Source of the DNA: Rhodococcus yunnanensis NBRC 103083
GTDB taxonomy: Bacteria; Actinomycetota; Actinomycetes; Mycobacteriales; Mycobacteriaceae
Assembly (NCBI RefSeq): GCF_001895005.1
Contig: NZ_BCXH01000015.1
Coordinates: 62,001-126,000, forward strand
Length of the DNA: 64,000 nt
Reading direction: 5' to 3'
Shown: positions 7,993-16,977 of the stretch, in pieces
Layout: every line of letters starts with the position of its first letter
Numbering within the stretch: position 1 is the first letter of the stretch
The notes under the pieces: generated by a model
What the model was told of the DNA's origin: nothing
Database searches by the model: none
What the model saw: the letters and a program-made list of their open reading frames with translations, nothing else
Program-made: the position numbers and the translations under genes

Positions 7993-8609
7993 CCGTCCAT
8001 TGTGACCTGCTGATGGTTCGTCGGGCAGCGAACTGTCTGTGCTCAAGGTTGGTGAGTCCATCACGCCAAATTTTGAGGGGATCAGTGACGCTTTCATCGC
8101 AACTTCTCGATCACCGGCTGTCGTTCCGGGGGTCTGCCTTTGCCGGCGTGCTAGTCCCTTCCTCCCGACGCTGACATCCCTGCCGACTTCGTTGTCGTCG
8201 ACGAGGGCATTGCGTACCTGTCCGGGCATCTACCGACCGACCTCGACGGGTCGGTGAGGAGTTGGTTCGGTCTTCCCAGCTTTTCCACGGTTTGTCGGTC
8301 CTCGGGTCGGTGTGGCGGATCGGCAGACCAGGCCACCACATCAGCCCGAAGAAAGATCGAGGTCAAAGGGCCCGCTTCGATACTCGACTTTCTGGTTCGC
8401 CGTCGGCGGAGGGGCGGAGCTGCCTGAAGTGGGTCAACGTCTCAATCGGGTGCGGTGAATGCTGACGGTCCCGTCAGGGGTCGGTGAACGCGAGCGGCCT
8501 CGACGGTGAGTTCTACGACGTCCGCTGCCCCAGTGCACACCCACTAATCGGTGGACGGCTGCGAGAATCGACTGAAGATCACCATCTGCGGTGACGTCCG
8601 TATGGGCGC
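7993..8609. other. Gene-poor stretch; one short palindrome
   Basis: No frame here shows family-like protein sequence. The only structure seen is the palindrome CTGACGG-TC-CCGTCAG at 8461-8476. The ArsR promoter should lie at its left end. Confidence 0.5.
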
Positions 8610-9026
8610 TCATAGTAGGTCTGCGAATTCGGCACGGATGTCCTCGGGATACTCGACTCGGTGGAGGTGATCGATAGGGCTCTTCAACCCGAAGTAGCCC
8701 TTCATCGTTTTTGCCGTGGGATCCGCGCCACGGCTGCGCAGCAATCGAATGGTGCCGATGGGATCCTTGCCCGAGCCGACGATAGCCCAGTAGAGCGCGG
8801 GGTAGCCCTTGTCGGTGAATGCATCCACCCTTGCGCCGGCGTCGAGGAGAAGGGCAACGATGTCGGTATAGGCCGCACGAGATGCGAACAGCAGGGGCGT
8901 CCAGCCCTCCAGATCACGCGGATCAGGATCGTTCGTTTCTCCCAGAAGTCTTTTCACTTCTTCGGTCTCGCCGTCGAGGGCTGCGTAATGTAAAGGCACA
9001 CGCCCCCCTTGGTCGGTCTCGGTCAT
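8610..9026 (-). CDS. Ankyrin-repeat protein
   Basis: A 138-residue cytoplasmic protein made of about four ankyrin repeats: 'GRVPLHYAALDGETEEVKRL', 'GWTPLLFASRAAYTDIVALL', 'GYPALYWAIVGSGKDPIGTI' and a degenerate last unit ending 'HLHRVEYPEDIRAEFADLL'. Ankyrin repeats mediate protein binding. Small bacterial proteins of this type often accompany catalase or effector genes, but no such partner is adjacent here. ATG 9026 gives the natural start. Confidence 0.85.
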   Translation of the reverse strand: MTETDQGGRVPLHYAALDGETEEVKRLLGETNDPDPRDLEGWTPLLFASRAAYTDIVALLLDAGARVDAFTDKGYPALYWAIVGSGKDPIGTIRLLRSRGADPTAKTMKGYFGLKSPIDHLHRVEYPEDIRAEFADLL

Positions 9027-9384
9027 CTATTTCATCTCCCGTTGAGTTCCTGTGCGAAGCACTCACGGTTGCCCGTGCGATCGTGAGAGCCGAGATGCAC
9101 CCCTACGACGCCGTGATGCTGGACAAAGACACGCTGTTGTCCAGGCGCTCACCCTCGCCCGATCCTTGCGGCCGGCAGTACAGCCCGCCGATCGCGGGAC
9201 GCTTCGGCAAGCCTGTGCTGGTTCGAAGCCGCTTGGGGAGTTCTCGTTGAATATTCCGAGGTGGTGAGACGAGGCTCGTTGCGATCCTACATAGGACACA
9301 CCGCGAGGGAGCCACGAGCTGGCTGGGTTCCCCGAACTTCGATCGCTGGTTATATTCTTCCGCTAGCCAAGATCGAGGAGTTCG
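9027..9384. other. Intergenic stretch with no supported gene
   Basis: 358 bases between the divergent ankyrin and phosphoesterase genes. Frames on both strands are arginine/serine-rich and unlike proteins. The promoters of both genes should be here. The purine-rich GATCGAGGAG at about 9370-9379 may serve as the ribosome site of the next gene. Confidence 0.5.
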
Positions 9385-11172
9385 ATGCCAGGATTGTCTC
9401 GTCGTCAGTTCATGAGTCGGACGGCCGCGTTGGCCGCGTTGTGGGGTGTCACGCCTGCCCTGTTGGGGAGCCGCGTGGCGATGGCGCAGACTCCTACCGT
9501 TGCAGCGCCGTCGACACTGACGGGAACGATTCTGCGCGCTGCGGGTGATGCGCACTCGTATCGGACGTTGCGGGCGGGCCCGGGGGAGGAACATCTGCCA
9601 CGCCTGGACATTCTGCGACGGGCGCCCGCCGAGGCCAGGGTGCAGGCTCGGAGGTCGATTCTGTATCTCGGCCACCTGTCGGACATGCATGTCATCGACG
9701 CTCAATCGCCGGCTCGCATCGAACCGATGATCGTTCAGGACCACGCGACGTGGGGTTCGGCGTTTCACCCGCAGGATCCTCTGACAGTCCACGTGACCGC
9801 TGCGATGGTCAAGTCCTTCGCCGACAACACCATCAGCCCGGTCACCGGCGCGCCTCTCGGTGCTGCGACGGTCACCGGGGACAGTGCGGACATGCACTCG
9901 CATCTCGAACTGCGTTGGTACATCGATGTTCTCGACGGGTCCCCGGTCACGCCGAACAGTGGATCGCCGACGGTGTTCGAGGGCGTCCAGGCCTGGCGCG
10001 ACGCGCAGTGGGCCTATCGACCGGGCGACCCGTCGGGAGGATCGTTCGGCGACTACGGATTCCCGACGCTTCCCCGGTTGCTGGGTGATGCGATCGCCCG
10101 ACCTGTCGAGTCGGTGGGTCTGCCAGTGCCGTGGTACGCGGTGTACGGCAATCATGACACCCTTCTGCTCGGCACGTTCGACGTCTCGTCGCAACTGCGT
10201 TCGCTTGCCGTAGGAGGAGAGAAGGCATACACCTTCGAAGGGACGGCGTCGACGGCACTCGCCGGGTACGCATCGACGGCCAGTCCGCTGCAGAGAATGA
10301 TCGACGCCGTAGGCGTGCAAGCAGGAACGCGGCCAGGATTGCGCAGTGTCACAGCCGATCCGCAGCGCTATCTGTTCGAGCAGCGCGAGTTCATGGCCGA
10401 GCACTTCGACACCACCGACACGCCAGGTCCGATCGGGCACGGATTCACCCAGCACAATCTGGATACGGGCCAAACCTGGTGGTCGACGGATATGACGCCC
10501 CACGTTCGTGCTTTCGGCCTCGACACGTGCAACGCGGTCGCCGGTGCCGATGGGGCGGTGCCGGAGGACCAGTTCGACTGGCTCCGAGGCCAATTGGAGA
10601 GAGCGCAGGCAGAGAAGAAGCTCGTGCTGATCCTCACGCATCACAACAGTCTGACCCTGGAGAACCGAGCGCAACGCCCAGGAGTGAACACCAGACTCTA
10701 CGGGGCAGAGGAATTCGTGGACCTCCTCTTGACGTATCCGGTGGTGATCGGGTGGCTCAACGGCCATACCCATCAGAACCAGATCCTCGCGCATCGAGGC
10801 GCCGATCATGGATTCTGGGAGATCACGACCGCGTCGTGCATCGATTTTCCGCAGCAACAGCAGACGGTCGAGATCGTCGACAACCGCGACGGAACGCTGT
10901 CACTGTTCACCACGGTGCTCGACCACGCGTCACCGATCACGCCCGGCGGTTCCGGTGGTTACCTGGATCTTGCATCGCAGAGCCGCGAACTGGCGGCCAA
11001 TGATTGGGCCGAGAACCCCTTGATGAGACGAGGATCGGCTTTGGATCGCAACACCGAGCTCCTGCTGCCCGCGCCCTTCGACATGGAGACCGTCACCGAC
11101 GCATCACTCGAACAGCAGCATCTGGGCGAGCACGCCCGACTGCTCGCATACCAACAGCGGGCCACGCGGTGA
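9385..11172 (+). CDS. Secreted metallophosphoesterase, TIGR03767-like, Tat signal
   Basis: A 595-residue calcineurin-like phosphoesterase. A twin-arginine signal is visible at the N-terminus ('LSRRQFMSRTAALAAL', cleavage probably after 'AMAQ'), so it should be exported folded with its metals. Catalytic metal-binding motifs are in order: 'LGHLSDMHVIDAQ' (Asp, His), 'VYGNHDTLLLG' (GNHD), 'LILTHHNS' (His) and 'GWLNGHTHQN' (GHTH). The family is actinobacterial with an undefined substrate. The stop overlaps the start of a small lipoprotein gene (GTGA), indicating an operon of three exported or membrane proteins. Confidence 0.9.
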   Translation: MPGLSRRQFMSRTAALAALWGVTPALLGSRVAMAQTPTVAAPSTLTGTILRAAGDAHSYRTLRAGPGEEHLPRLDILRRAPAEARVQARRSILYLGHLSDMHVIDAQSPARIEPMIVQDHATWGSAFHPQDPLTVHVTAAMVKSFADNTISPVTGAPLGAATVTGDSADMHSHLELRWYIDVLDGSPVTPNSGSPTVFEGVQAWRDAQWAYRPGDPSGGSFGDYGFPTLPRLLGDAIARPVESVGLPVPWYAVYGNHDTLLLGTFDVSSQLRSLAVGGEKAYTFEGTASTALAGYASTASPLQRMIDAVGVQAGTRPGLRSVTADPQRYLFEQREFMAEHFDTTDTPGPIGHGFTQHNLDTGQTWWSTDMTPHVRAFGLDTCNAVAGADGAVPEDQFDWLRGQLERAQAEKKLVLILTHHNSLTLENRAQRPGVNTRLYGAEEFVDLLLTYPVVIGWLNGHTHQNQILAHRGADHGFWEITTASCIDFPQQQQTVEIVDNRDGTLSLFTTVLDHASPITPGGSGGYLDLASQSRELAANDWAENPLMRRGSALDRNTELLLPAPFDMETVTDASLEQQHLGEHARLLAYQQRATR

Positions 11173-11510
11173 GGCGCCTCGTCGCAGGTGTTGTTCTGAT
11201 ACTGGCTCTCGGTGGATGCTCCCAGGTCGACGCCCTTGCTCCCGTGGGCGGAGCTGGTATCGCCGACATGCGCTACGCCGTCAACGACGTACTGCTCGAG
11301 AAGGGCGTGGACATCCTGGTGGCCCCCGTGTGTTCCGGAGACGGACTCGAGCTGCGATGCACGGGTCAGACGGTGAACGACGAGACCATCACGGCAACAT
11401 CGACATCCGAGGACGAGAGTACGTTCGAGTTGGTCGTCGGCACCGAGACCGTCTACTCGGGGGATGTGCAGACCGTCCTCGAACGCAACGGGACGGTCGG
11501 TGCATCGTGA
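11169..11510 (+). CDS. Small lipoprotein of unknown function
   Basis: A 113-residue protein from GTG 11169, which overlaps the upstream stop. The first 17 residues form a signal peptide ending in lipobox 'ALGGC'. The mature domain has two cysteines, 'APVCSG' and 'ELRCTGQ', probably a disulfide, followed by a beta-rich end 'FELVVGTETVYSGDVQTVLE'. It loosely resembles DUF4333-type domains, but I cannot assign it firmly. Coupling on both sides (GTGA overlaps) ties it to the phosphoesterase and the membrane protein. Confidence 0.75.
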   Translation: MRRLVAGVVLILALGGCSQVDALAPVGGAGIADMRYAVNDVLLEKGVDILVAPVCSGDGLELRCTGQTVNDETITATSTSEDESTFELVVGTETVYSGDVQTVLERNGTVGAS

Positions 11511-12046
11511 AACGCTTTCTGGTCTGTGCGTCGATCATTCTGGTGGGTGCGGTGATTCAGGCTCTGTTGGTGGTCGGCGATCCGATCCCGACGCAGTCAT
11601 GGGCATTCTCGTTACGAGTAGTGGCGTCGGCGTCGGTGCTGATTCTGTTGGTCTGGTCGACGTTCGGGATCGTCGACGACAACCGGCTCACTCTCCGTTT
11701 GCTGCTGGTCACGATTGTTGCGGTGTTCTGCGGAATTCTCGCGGGCATACTGAATCCGGTTCTGGCCCTTGTTGTTGCCGTGATCTCGCTGCCGGTGCTG
11801 GCGGCTGCGGCGGCCGGACCAGTGCATGCGGTCACTCGGACGATCAAGGCTGCCCCGGTCCGGGTATTTCTCGGATTGGCCTGGGCTGCAGTGCTGCTCA
11901 TCGTCAATGCAGCGGTCGCGCTCGTCCTCGGATTCTTCGTCACGGGCCCTGCCGCCGCCGGGCTGACGTGGCTCGCGTTCGGAATCAGTGCAGCGGTTCT
12001 GGCGATCTACTGGGCGTCGCTGCACCGGCGGGCGCAGTCGTCGTAA
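11507..12046 (+). CDS. Integral membrane protein of unknown function
   Basis: A 179-residue hydrophobic protein, start GTG 11507 overlapping the previous stop. I count about six membrane segments, for example 'CASIILVGAVIQALLVVG', 'LVTIVAVFCGILAGILNPVL', 'VFLGLAWAAVLLIVNAAVAL' and 'LTWLAFGISAAVLAIYWASL'. There are no recognisable catalytic motifs. It is the third gene of the phosphoesterase operon. Its 3' end overlaps by 62 bases the convergent pseudouridine synthase gene. Confidence 0.75.
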   Translation: MKRFLVCASIILVGAVIQALLVVGDPIPTQSWAFSLRVVASASVLILLVWSTFGIVDDNRLTLRLLLVTIVAVFCGILAGILNPVLALVVAVISLPVLAAAAAGPVHAVTRTIKAAPVRVFLGLAWAAVLLIVNAAVALVLGFFVTGPAAAGLTWLAFGISAAVLAIYWASLHRRAQSS

Positions 12047-12947
12047 CCCATCTCTCCAAGGTTCGACGTGTGTCGAATCGGCGCACGTCACCTGATATCG
12101 GGTCCGTGAACTCCATTGCCGATGCGAGAAGCTGGAGAGGTGCGGTGAAGTCGTCGAGCGGCCTGTCGGTGGGCTCGGGATAGAGGTCGTCGCCGAGTAT
12201 CGGGACGCCGAGGGAGTTCATGTGCAGCCGGAGTTGATGTGTCCGACCGGTCCGTGGGTGAAGTCGATACCGGCCCAGGCCGTCTCGAACCTCCAGAAGC
12301 TCCACGACAGTCTCGGCGTTCGGTTCGCCGTCGACCTCCCGTGCCTCGAAGTCGCCCCTCTCCTTGACGATTCGGCTTCGTAGAGTGAGTGGAAACTCCA
12401 GGTTCGAGTACGGCGCGATCGCCTCGTATTCCTTGTTGACCTTTCGGTCCTGAAACAGCGACTGGTACGCGCCGCGAGAGGCAGGGTCGACGACGAACAG
12501 CACCAATCCGGCAGTCACGCGATCGAGTCTGTGCGCGGGAACGAGAGCCGGGAGGTCGAGATCACGGCGCAACCGGACCAGTGCGCTCTGCAGAACATGG
12601 CCGCCGCGCGGAATGGTCGACAGAAAGTGCGGCTTGTCGACGACGAGAAGCGTCTCGTCGCGATGGACAACGGTGATATCGAACGGGACAGGCGGTTCGT
12701 CCGGCAGGTCGCGGTGAAACCACACCGCCTCGCCCGGAACGTACGGCGCATTCGCAGCCACGGGACCGTTCATGTCGACGATCTCGCCCCCGGCGAACAT
12801 CTCGTCGACGCGTTCTGCTGGGATCCTTGTCTCACGGGCGAGGACGAAGTCGACGATCGTGGCCCATTCGCCGTCCTCGGGCATGCGAACCCGGGCCGGA
12901 TCGAGACCGTGTCTCTTCGGCAACGGGGGTTGCTGCCGTCGTCTCAC
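11985..12947 (-). CDS. RluA-family pseudouridine synthase
   Basis: A 320-residue enzyme that isomerises uridine to pseudouridine in RNA. The catalytic motif is 'LVPAHRLDRVTAGLVLFV' with the Asp of HRLDR, and the C-terminal part has 'LHPRTGRTHQLRLHMNSLGV', the RluA-type RTG-x-x-HQLR element. The N-terminal 80 residues form an S4-like or specificity domain. I chose GTG 12947 ('VRRRQQPPLP') because upstream residues come from a repetitive intergenic inverted repeat. The target nucleoside is unknown. The last 62 bases overlap the convergent membrane protein gene. Confidence 0.88.
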   Translation of the reverse strand: MRRRQQPPLPKRHGLDPARVRMPEDGEWATIVDFVLARETRIPAERVDEMFAGGEIVDMNGPVAANAPYVPGEAVWFHRDLPDEPPVPFDITVVHRDETLLVVDKPHFLSTIPRGGHVLQSALVRLRRDLDLPALVPAHRLDRVTAGLVLFVVDPASRGAYQSLFQDRKVNKEYEAIAPYSNLEFPLTLRSRIVKERGDFEAREVDGEPNAETVVELLEVRDGLGRYRLHPRTGRTHQLRLHMNSLGVPILGDDLYPEPTDRPLDDFTAPLQLLASAMEFTDPISGDVRRFDTRRTLERWVTTTAPAGAATPSRSPEPLH

Positions 12948-12960
12948 GGGATGACGGTAC

Positions 12961-13017
12961 CGAGTTCGCACTTGTGCTGACGAAATCGGCTCACCGGCCT
13001 GCACAAGTGCGAACTCG
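12961..13017. repeat. Perfect 17-bp inverted repeat
   Basis: CGAGTTCGCACTTGTGC (12961-12977) and its exact reverse complement at 13001-13017 flank a 23-base spacer. It sits between the stop of the Excalibur protein (13024) and the start of the pseudouridine synthase (12947), both on the minus strand. It could terminate the upstream transcript or be a dispersed intergenic repeat. Confidence 0.8.
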
Positions 13018-13023
13018 AGGGGC

Positions 13024-13392
13024 CTACTCGCAGCCGATGCCGTCGGAGTCTCGATCGAGGTGCGGGCCGTAGCCGTAGTCACCGCGACGGACGGGCGCTG
13101 CACCCGCGTTGCGGGCTTCGGTGCAGTTCTTGTACTGGAACGTGCTCGGTGCGGGGGCCGGCGCTGGGGCGGCCTGAGGTGCCGGGGGTGCAGGCGGTGC
13201 GGGAGGTGCCGGGGGTGCGGGAGGCGCAGGCGGCGGCGGCAGAAGCGGCGCCGGGCAGAACTGTGCCGATCCGGTGTTGCACAGGAAATCCGTGATCGGA
13301 TCTGCTGCCGCGACGGCGGGTGTGGTCATCATGGCTGCGGCGAGAACGATCCCGCCGAGGCCGACGCGGGCCAACAGGGTCTTGCGTGTCAT
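13024..13392 (-). CDS. Secreted Excalibur calcium-binding domain protein
   Basis: A 122-residue exported protein. ATG 13392 follows the ribosome site CAGGAG and opens a signal peptide, 'MTRKTLLARVGLGGIVLAAA' ending 'AVAAADP'. A proline/alanine-rich linker with PPAPPAP repeats is next (residues 45-80). The C-terminal Excalibur domain has 'KNCTEARNAGAAP' and the Ca-binding loop 'DRDSDGIGCE'. Such domains are attached to extracellular or wall proteins. Two Cys of the domain and two of the mature N-terminus (C-x-x-x...C) could form disulfides. Confidence 0.88.
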   Translation of the reverse strand: MTRKTLLARVGLGGIVLAAAMMTTPAVAAADPITDFLCNTGSAQFCPAPLLPPPPAPPAPPAPPAPPAPPAPQAAPAPAPAPSTFQYKNCTEARNAGAAPVRRGDYGYGPHLDRDSDGIGCE

Positions 13393-13519
13393 TCGATTGC
13401 TCCTGACGGAAAAAAGGGGTGTCAGGTTTGATTTTCGAGGCGCAGTCCTTGAACAGTCAATGAAGTCATTCCCGTGAATGAACGGGTTTGGGATGCGGGC
13501 AACCGGTGAATACGAACGT

Positions 13520-13723
13520 ATGAGCGAAAAAGAGCAGGTCACCCAGAATCCCGAGAAGGACCCCGAGAAGTGGGTCACCGGCGGAGAGCCCATCACCGGT
13601 CCGCAAGAAAGCTACCTGAACACCCTGGCGCAGGAAGCCGACGAGGAAGTTCCTGAAGATCTGACCAAAGCCGAGGCGTCGGAGTTGATCGACAAGCTGC
13701 AGGACGAGACCGGGCGGGGTTAG
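13520..13723 (+). CDS. DUF3072 small protein
   Basis: A 67-residue acidic protein. ATG 13520 is preferred over 13478 because the family begins near 'MSEKEQVTQNPEKDPEKW'. The signature 'TGGEPITGPQESYLNTLAQE' followed by 'LTKAEASELIDKLQDETG' is that of DUF3072, a small actinobacterial family of unknown role. The second half resembles the SAP/HeH-like helices seen in DUF3072 proteins. It stands alone between divergent and downstream genes. Confidence 0.85.
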   Translation: MSEKEQVTQNPEKDPEKWVTGGEPITGPQESYLNTLAQEADEEVPEDLTKAEASELIDKLQDETGRG

Positions 13724-13781
13724 CGCAAACCCACCCGCTGCGGATGACGACGGGGCGTGCGGGGCGAGTCAGGATCGAAAG

Positions 13782-15164
13782 ATGACACCGACGCTCGACC
13801 GGGAGGCCAGACGCAAGCGGGGTAAAACGGCGCGTCGCGCGACGCCGCTCGAGTCCCTCGCCGAGCACCGCGTCGTCCGGCGTGATCCGATTGCTCTGCT
13901 GGAACAACAGGCGGCGACGCGTGTGCCGGAGTTGGTGCCCATCCGGTACGGCCGAATGGTCTCGGCGGAGTTCCCGTTCTATCGCGGCGCCGCATTGGTG
14001 ATGGCGGATGATCTGTCCCGTTCCCCGAACTCCGGGATAGCAACGCAGCTGTGCGGCGACGCGCATCTGAGCAATTTCGGTGTCTACGCAACTCCCGAGC
14101 GTCGACTTGCATTCGACATCAACGATTTCGACGAGACGCATCCCGGGCCTTTCGAATGGGATGTGAAGCGGCTCGCGGCAAGTCTTGCAGTGGCCGCGAA
14201 GTCGCGGGAGTTCTCGGGTAAGCAACGACGCCGGATCGTTCGCGCCTGCGCGGCCGAGTATCGCGAAACCATCAGACGCCAAGCCGAACTCGGAAATCTC
14301 GCGGTCTGGTACTCCAACGTCGAAGTGACCGACGAGTTCGAGGCGATCCACAACCAGCTCGATCCCGTCCAACGCAAACGCATGCAGCAGCTTGTCCGAA
14401 AAGCGCGGTCCAGGGACAGCATTCAGGCACTCGGCAAGCTGACCGAGCTGGTCGACGGACGGCGTCGCATCATCGCCGATCCGCCGCTGATCGTGCCCGT
14501 CGAGGACATGATCGACGACGCTCCGGGCGCCTACCGCGATTTGGAAGATCGATTGCGGACCTACCGCGAGACGTTCCAACACGACAAGCAGGTGCTGTTC
14601 GACGACTTCCATCTGGTGCAGTTCGCGCGGAAGGTCGTCGGTGTGGGAAGCGTCGGAACGAGGGCGTGGGTGATTCTGATGCAGGGGGCCGATGAATCGG
14701 ATCCTCTGTTCCTGCAGGCGAAGGAAGCGCAGGAGTCCGTGATCGCGCCGTACTGGTCCGGGCCGAGTTACGACAACGAGGGCCGCAGGGTCGTCGAGGG
14801 TCAACGGCTGATGCAGGCGTCGAGCGACATCTTTCTCGGTTGGCAACGAAGCCACGATCCGGATGGTTCGAAGCGCGATTTCTATTTGCGCCAATTGCGC
14901 GACGGTAAAGGATCCGCTGTCATCGAGGTCATGGAACCGAGCGGTATGGAGATGTACGGCGTGCTGTGCGGGAGAGTACTGGCGTACGCGCATGCCAGGT
15001 CGGGCAATCGATTCGAGATCGCAGGTTATGTGGGTACGAGTACCAAGTTCGAGGATGCGATCACTGATTTCGCCGAGGTGTACACGGTGCAGAACACCGC
15101 CGATCACCAGGCGCTGATGGAGGCCGTCGACAGTGGCCGGGTGATCGCACAGCAGGGAATCTGA
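13782..15164 (+). CDS. DUF2252 protein (kinase-like fold)
   Basis: A 460-residue protein of the DUF2252 family. Recognisable segments are 'RYGRMVSAEFPFYRGAALVM', 'QLCGDAHLSNFGVYATPERR' and 'FDINDFDETHPGPFEWDVKR'. The H-x-x-N and D-x-N-D-F-D arrangement resembles the catalytic and metal loops of aminoglycoside-phosphotransferase-like kinases, which is why a kinase fold is assumed; no substrate is established. Later, 'VVGVGSVGTRAWVILMQG' is another conserved block. It is followed 4-7 bases later by the frameshifted membrane protein, probably one operon. Confidence 0.87.
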   Translation: MTPTLDREARRKRGKTARRATPLESLAEHRVVRRDPIALLEQQAATRVPELVPIRYGRMVSAEFPFYRGAALVMADDLSRSPNSGIATQLCGDAHLSNFGVYATPERRLAFDINDFDETHPGPFEWDVKRLAASLAVAAKSREFSGKQRRRIVRACAAEYRETIRRQAELGNLAVWYSNVEVTDEFEAIHNQLDPVQRKRMQQLVRKARSRDSIQALGKLTELVDGRRRIIADPPLIVPVEDMIDDAPGAYRDLEDRLRTYRETFQHDKQVLFDDFHLVQFARKVVGVGSVGTRAWVILMQGADESDPLFLQAKEAQESVIAPYWSGPSYDNEGRRVVEGQRLMQASSDIFLGWQRSHDPDGSKRDFYLRQLRDGKGSAVIEVMEPSGMEMYGVLCGRVLAYAHARSGNRFEIAGYVGTSTKFEDAITDFAEVYTVQNTADHQALMEAVDSGRVIAQQGI

Positions 15165-15171
15165 GGGGGTG

Positions 15172-15814
15172 ATGCTTCGTCGTGAGTCGTGGGGTTTTGT
15201 CATCGGATCGCTGCTGTTCGGCATAGCAGCTGTTCCGGGCTATGCCCAGCTCGTCGGTGTCGATGCCGACAACATCACGTATTTCGTGGGTTCGCTGTTC
15301 TTCACCGCGGCGGCGTTCATCGCGCTGCGGCTGAGCGGTCGACCTGTTCCCGGCGACGAGTCGGAGAAGGTCGAGCGTTTCGATTGGTGGGCCGCGACGA
15401 TTCAGTTCGTCGGCACCGTGCTGTTCAACCTCAGCACCGGAATCGCGATGGTCAGCGGATTGACGGCCGTGCAATCGGACCGGTGGGTCTGGCGACCGGA
15501 TGTCTTCGGCTCGGCGGCGTTTCTCATCGCCAGTGGATTGGCCGTCGTGGCGACGACGGAGACCGACAAGTTGTGGGATCCGCACGCGCGAAATTGGCGT
15601 AGTACCTGGCTCAACATGGTCGGGTCTATCGCCTTCGGAATCTCGGCGATCGCAGCATTCGTCTACCCGTCGACCGGAGACATTCGTCTACCCGTCGACC
15701 GGAGAGTTGGCGAACGTTGCCGTAGCTAACTTCGGAACCTTCGTGGGCGCTGTGTGTTTTCTGGTCGCGGCGCTGCTCATGCGCCCTTTTGGACATGTCC
15801 CAAAGAACCGCTAG
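15172..15814 (+). pseudogene. Multi-pass membrane protein gene frameshifted by a 25-bp tandem duplication
   Basis: The first frame (ATG 15172 or GTG 15169) gives a membrane protein up to 'ISAIAAFVYPSTGD' and then switches to nonsense, stopping at 15729. The correct continuation, 'VYPSTGELANVAVANFGTFV' to 'LMRPFGHVPKNR', lies in another frame ending at 15814. The break coincides exactly with two copies of a 25-bp unit (15656-15705). Removing one copy restores a 205-residue protein with about five membrane segments. The gene follows DUF2252 closely. The function is unknown. The lesion may be recent, reversible, or an assembly error. Confidence 0.85.
15656..15705. repeat. Perfect 25-bp tandem duplication
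   Basis: The unit starting CATTCGTCTACCCGTCGACC occurs at 15656-15680 and again, identical, at 15681-15705. The length is not a multiple of three and causes the frameshift of the enclosing gene. Confidence 0.95.
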
Positions 15815-15945
15815 AACTTTTGTACCGCCTTCGGGGCCGCTATTGTGGGCGGTGCCACAACTCGCGGCGACCCGACCTTGGGGTGAGTTAGGTTGGGTGG
15901 CGAATGTTGTTTCAGGTTGCGCCGTTTGCGGTGTGACGGGGGAGG

Positions 15946-16977
15946 ATGAACTTGTCGATGTACCGTCGTGTTCTGGCAACAGTGGGGGCCGGTATCGCGT
16001 TGTCGTTGCTGGGTACCTCGGTGGTGACCGCGCAGCCGCTACCGGGAACCGGGAGCTCGGACCCGGGTGCGCAGCCGTTTGCCAAGGCAGCTCGTATCGA
16101 CCATGTCGACATGATCACCGATCGGCGGGCAGCTGTGTTCGTCGAGTCGCCGTCGATGAACAAGATCGTTCAGGTGCAGGTATTGCTCCCGGCCGGCGGC
16201 GGACCGCGTCCCAGTCTTTATGTGCTCGACGGCGTGAGTGCAGGCAAGGAATCGAACTACCTCGAGAGCACGTGGACGCAGAAGACCGACATCGTCAGCT
16301 TTTTCGCCGACAAGGACGTCAACGTGGTTCTGCCGGTCGGAGGTTCGAGCAGCTACTACACCGACTGGAACGTGCCCGATCCGATTCTCGGAATCAACAA
16401 GTGGGAGACGTTCCTGACCTCCGAACTTCCACCGCTGATCGATGCTCGATTCTCTGGTAACGGAACCAACGCCATCGCAGGTGTCTCCATGGGCGCCCAG
16501 GCGGCCATGGATTTGATCACCCGTCATCCGGATCTGTACTCCGGCGTCGCCGGACTCAGTGGGTGCTACGACAATTCGCAGAACAATCTGAAGGACGCAG
16601 TGCGTGCCACCGTTGCGATGAACGGCGGCAACGCCACCAACATGTGGGGCGAGAACGCCGATCCGGGTTGGGTTGCACACGACCCGTCACGAAATGCAGA
16701 AGCGTTGCGCGGCAAGGACGTCTACGTGTCGGTCGGCACCGGACTGCCCGGTCCCTACGAACTCGGTCCTGGCGGGAAAGGTGTGCAGGAAGCAATGCAG
16801 GGTGGTCCGCTCGAAGCGGCTGCGCTGTACTGCACGACGCTGTTCGATACCAAGCTCAGGTCCATCGGCATCCCCGCGACGTTCACGTACCGCCCGTACG
16901 GTATTCATCAGTGGCCGTACTGGCAGGACGACCTGCGCGAGGCCTGGCCCACGCTGGAGCGCGCGCTCGATCTCTAG
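15946..16977 (+). CDS. Antigen-85/mycolyltransferase-family esterase, secreted
   Basis: A 343-residue exported alpha/beta hydrolase of the antigen 85/Cmt family, which transfers mycolates to trehalose monomycolate or arabinogalactan in the cell envelope. The N-terminus is a signal peptide ending near 'VVTAQPLPG'. The nucleophile elbow is 'AIAGVSMGAQAAMDL' (Ser), the tryptophan-rich loop 'SSYYTDWNVPDP' follows the family pattern, and a catalytic His is likely in 'YGIHQWPYWQ'. It supports a mycolic-acid-bearing host. The start could also be ATG 15958. It converges on the aminotransferase gene with a 4-base overlap. Confidence 0.88.
   Translation: MNLSMYRRVLATVGAGIALSLLGTSVVTAQPLPGTGSSDPGAQPFAKAARIDHVDMITDRRAAVFVESPSMNKIVQVQVLLPAGGGPRPSLYVLDGVSAGKESNYLESTWTQKTDIVSFFADKDVNVVLPVGGSSSYYTDWNVPDPILGINKWETFLTSELPPLIDARFSGNGTNAIAGVSMGAQAAMDLITRHPDLYSGVAGLSGCYDNSQNNLKDAVRATVAMNGGNATNMWGENADPGWVAHDPSRNAEALRGKDVYVSVGTGLPGPYELGPGGKGVQEAMQGGPLEAAALYCTTLFDTKLRSIGIPATFTYRPYGIHQWPYWQDDLREAWPTLERALDL

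Noticed and set aside
9160-9250. tRNA-like segment with GGTTCGAAGCC
   Set aside because: No matching acceptor stem or anticodon arm could be drawn.
9103-10857. A 584-codon open frame on the minus strand opposite the phosphoesterase gene
   Set aside because: It is arginine/histidine-rich with no family motif, and the plus strand has complete metallophosphoesterase motifs. It is a high-GC antisense shadow.
13593-15224. A 543-codon minus-strand open frame opposite the DUF2252 gene
   Set aside because: The plus strand is clearly DUF2252; the antisense frame has no domain and a skewed composition.
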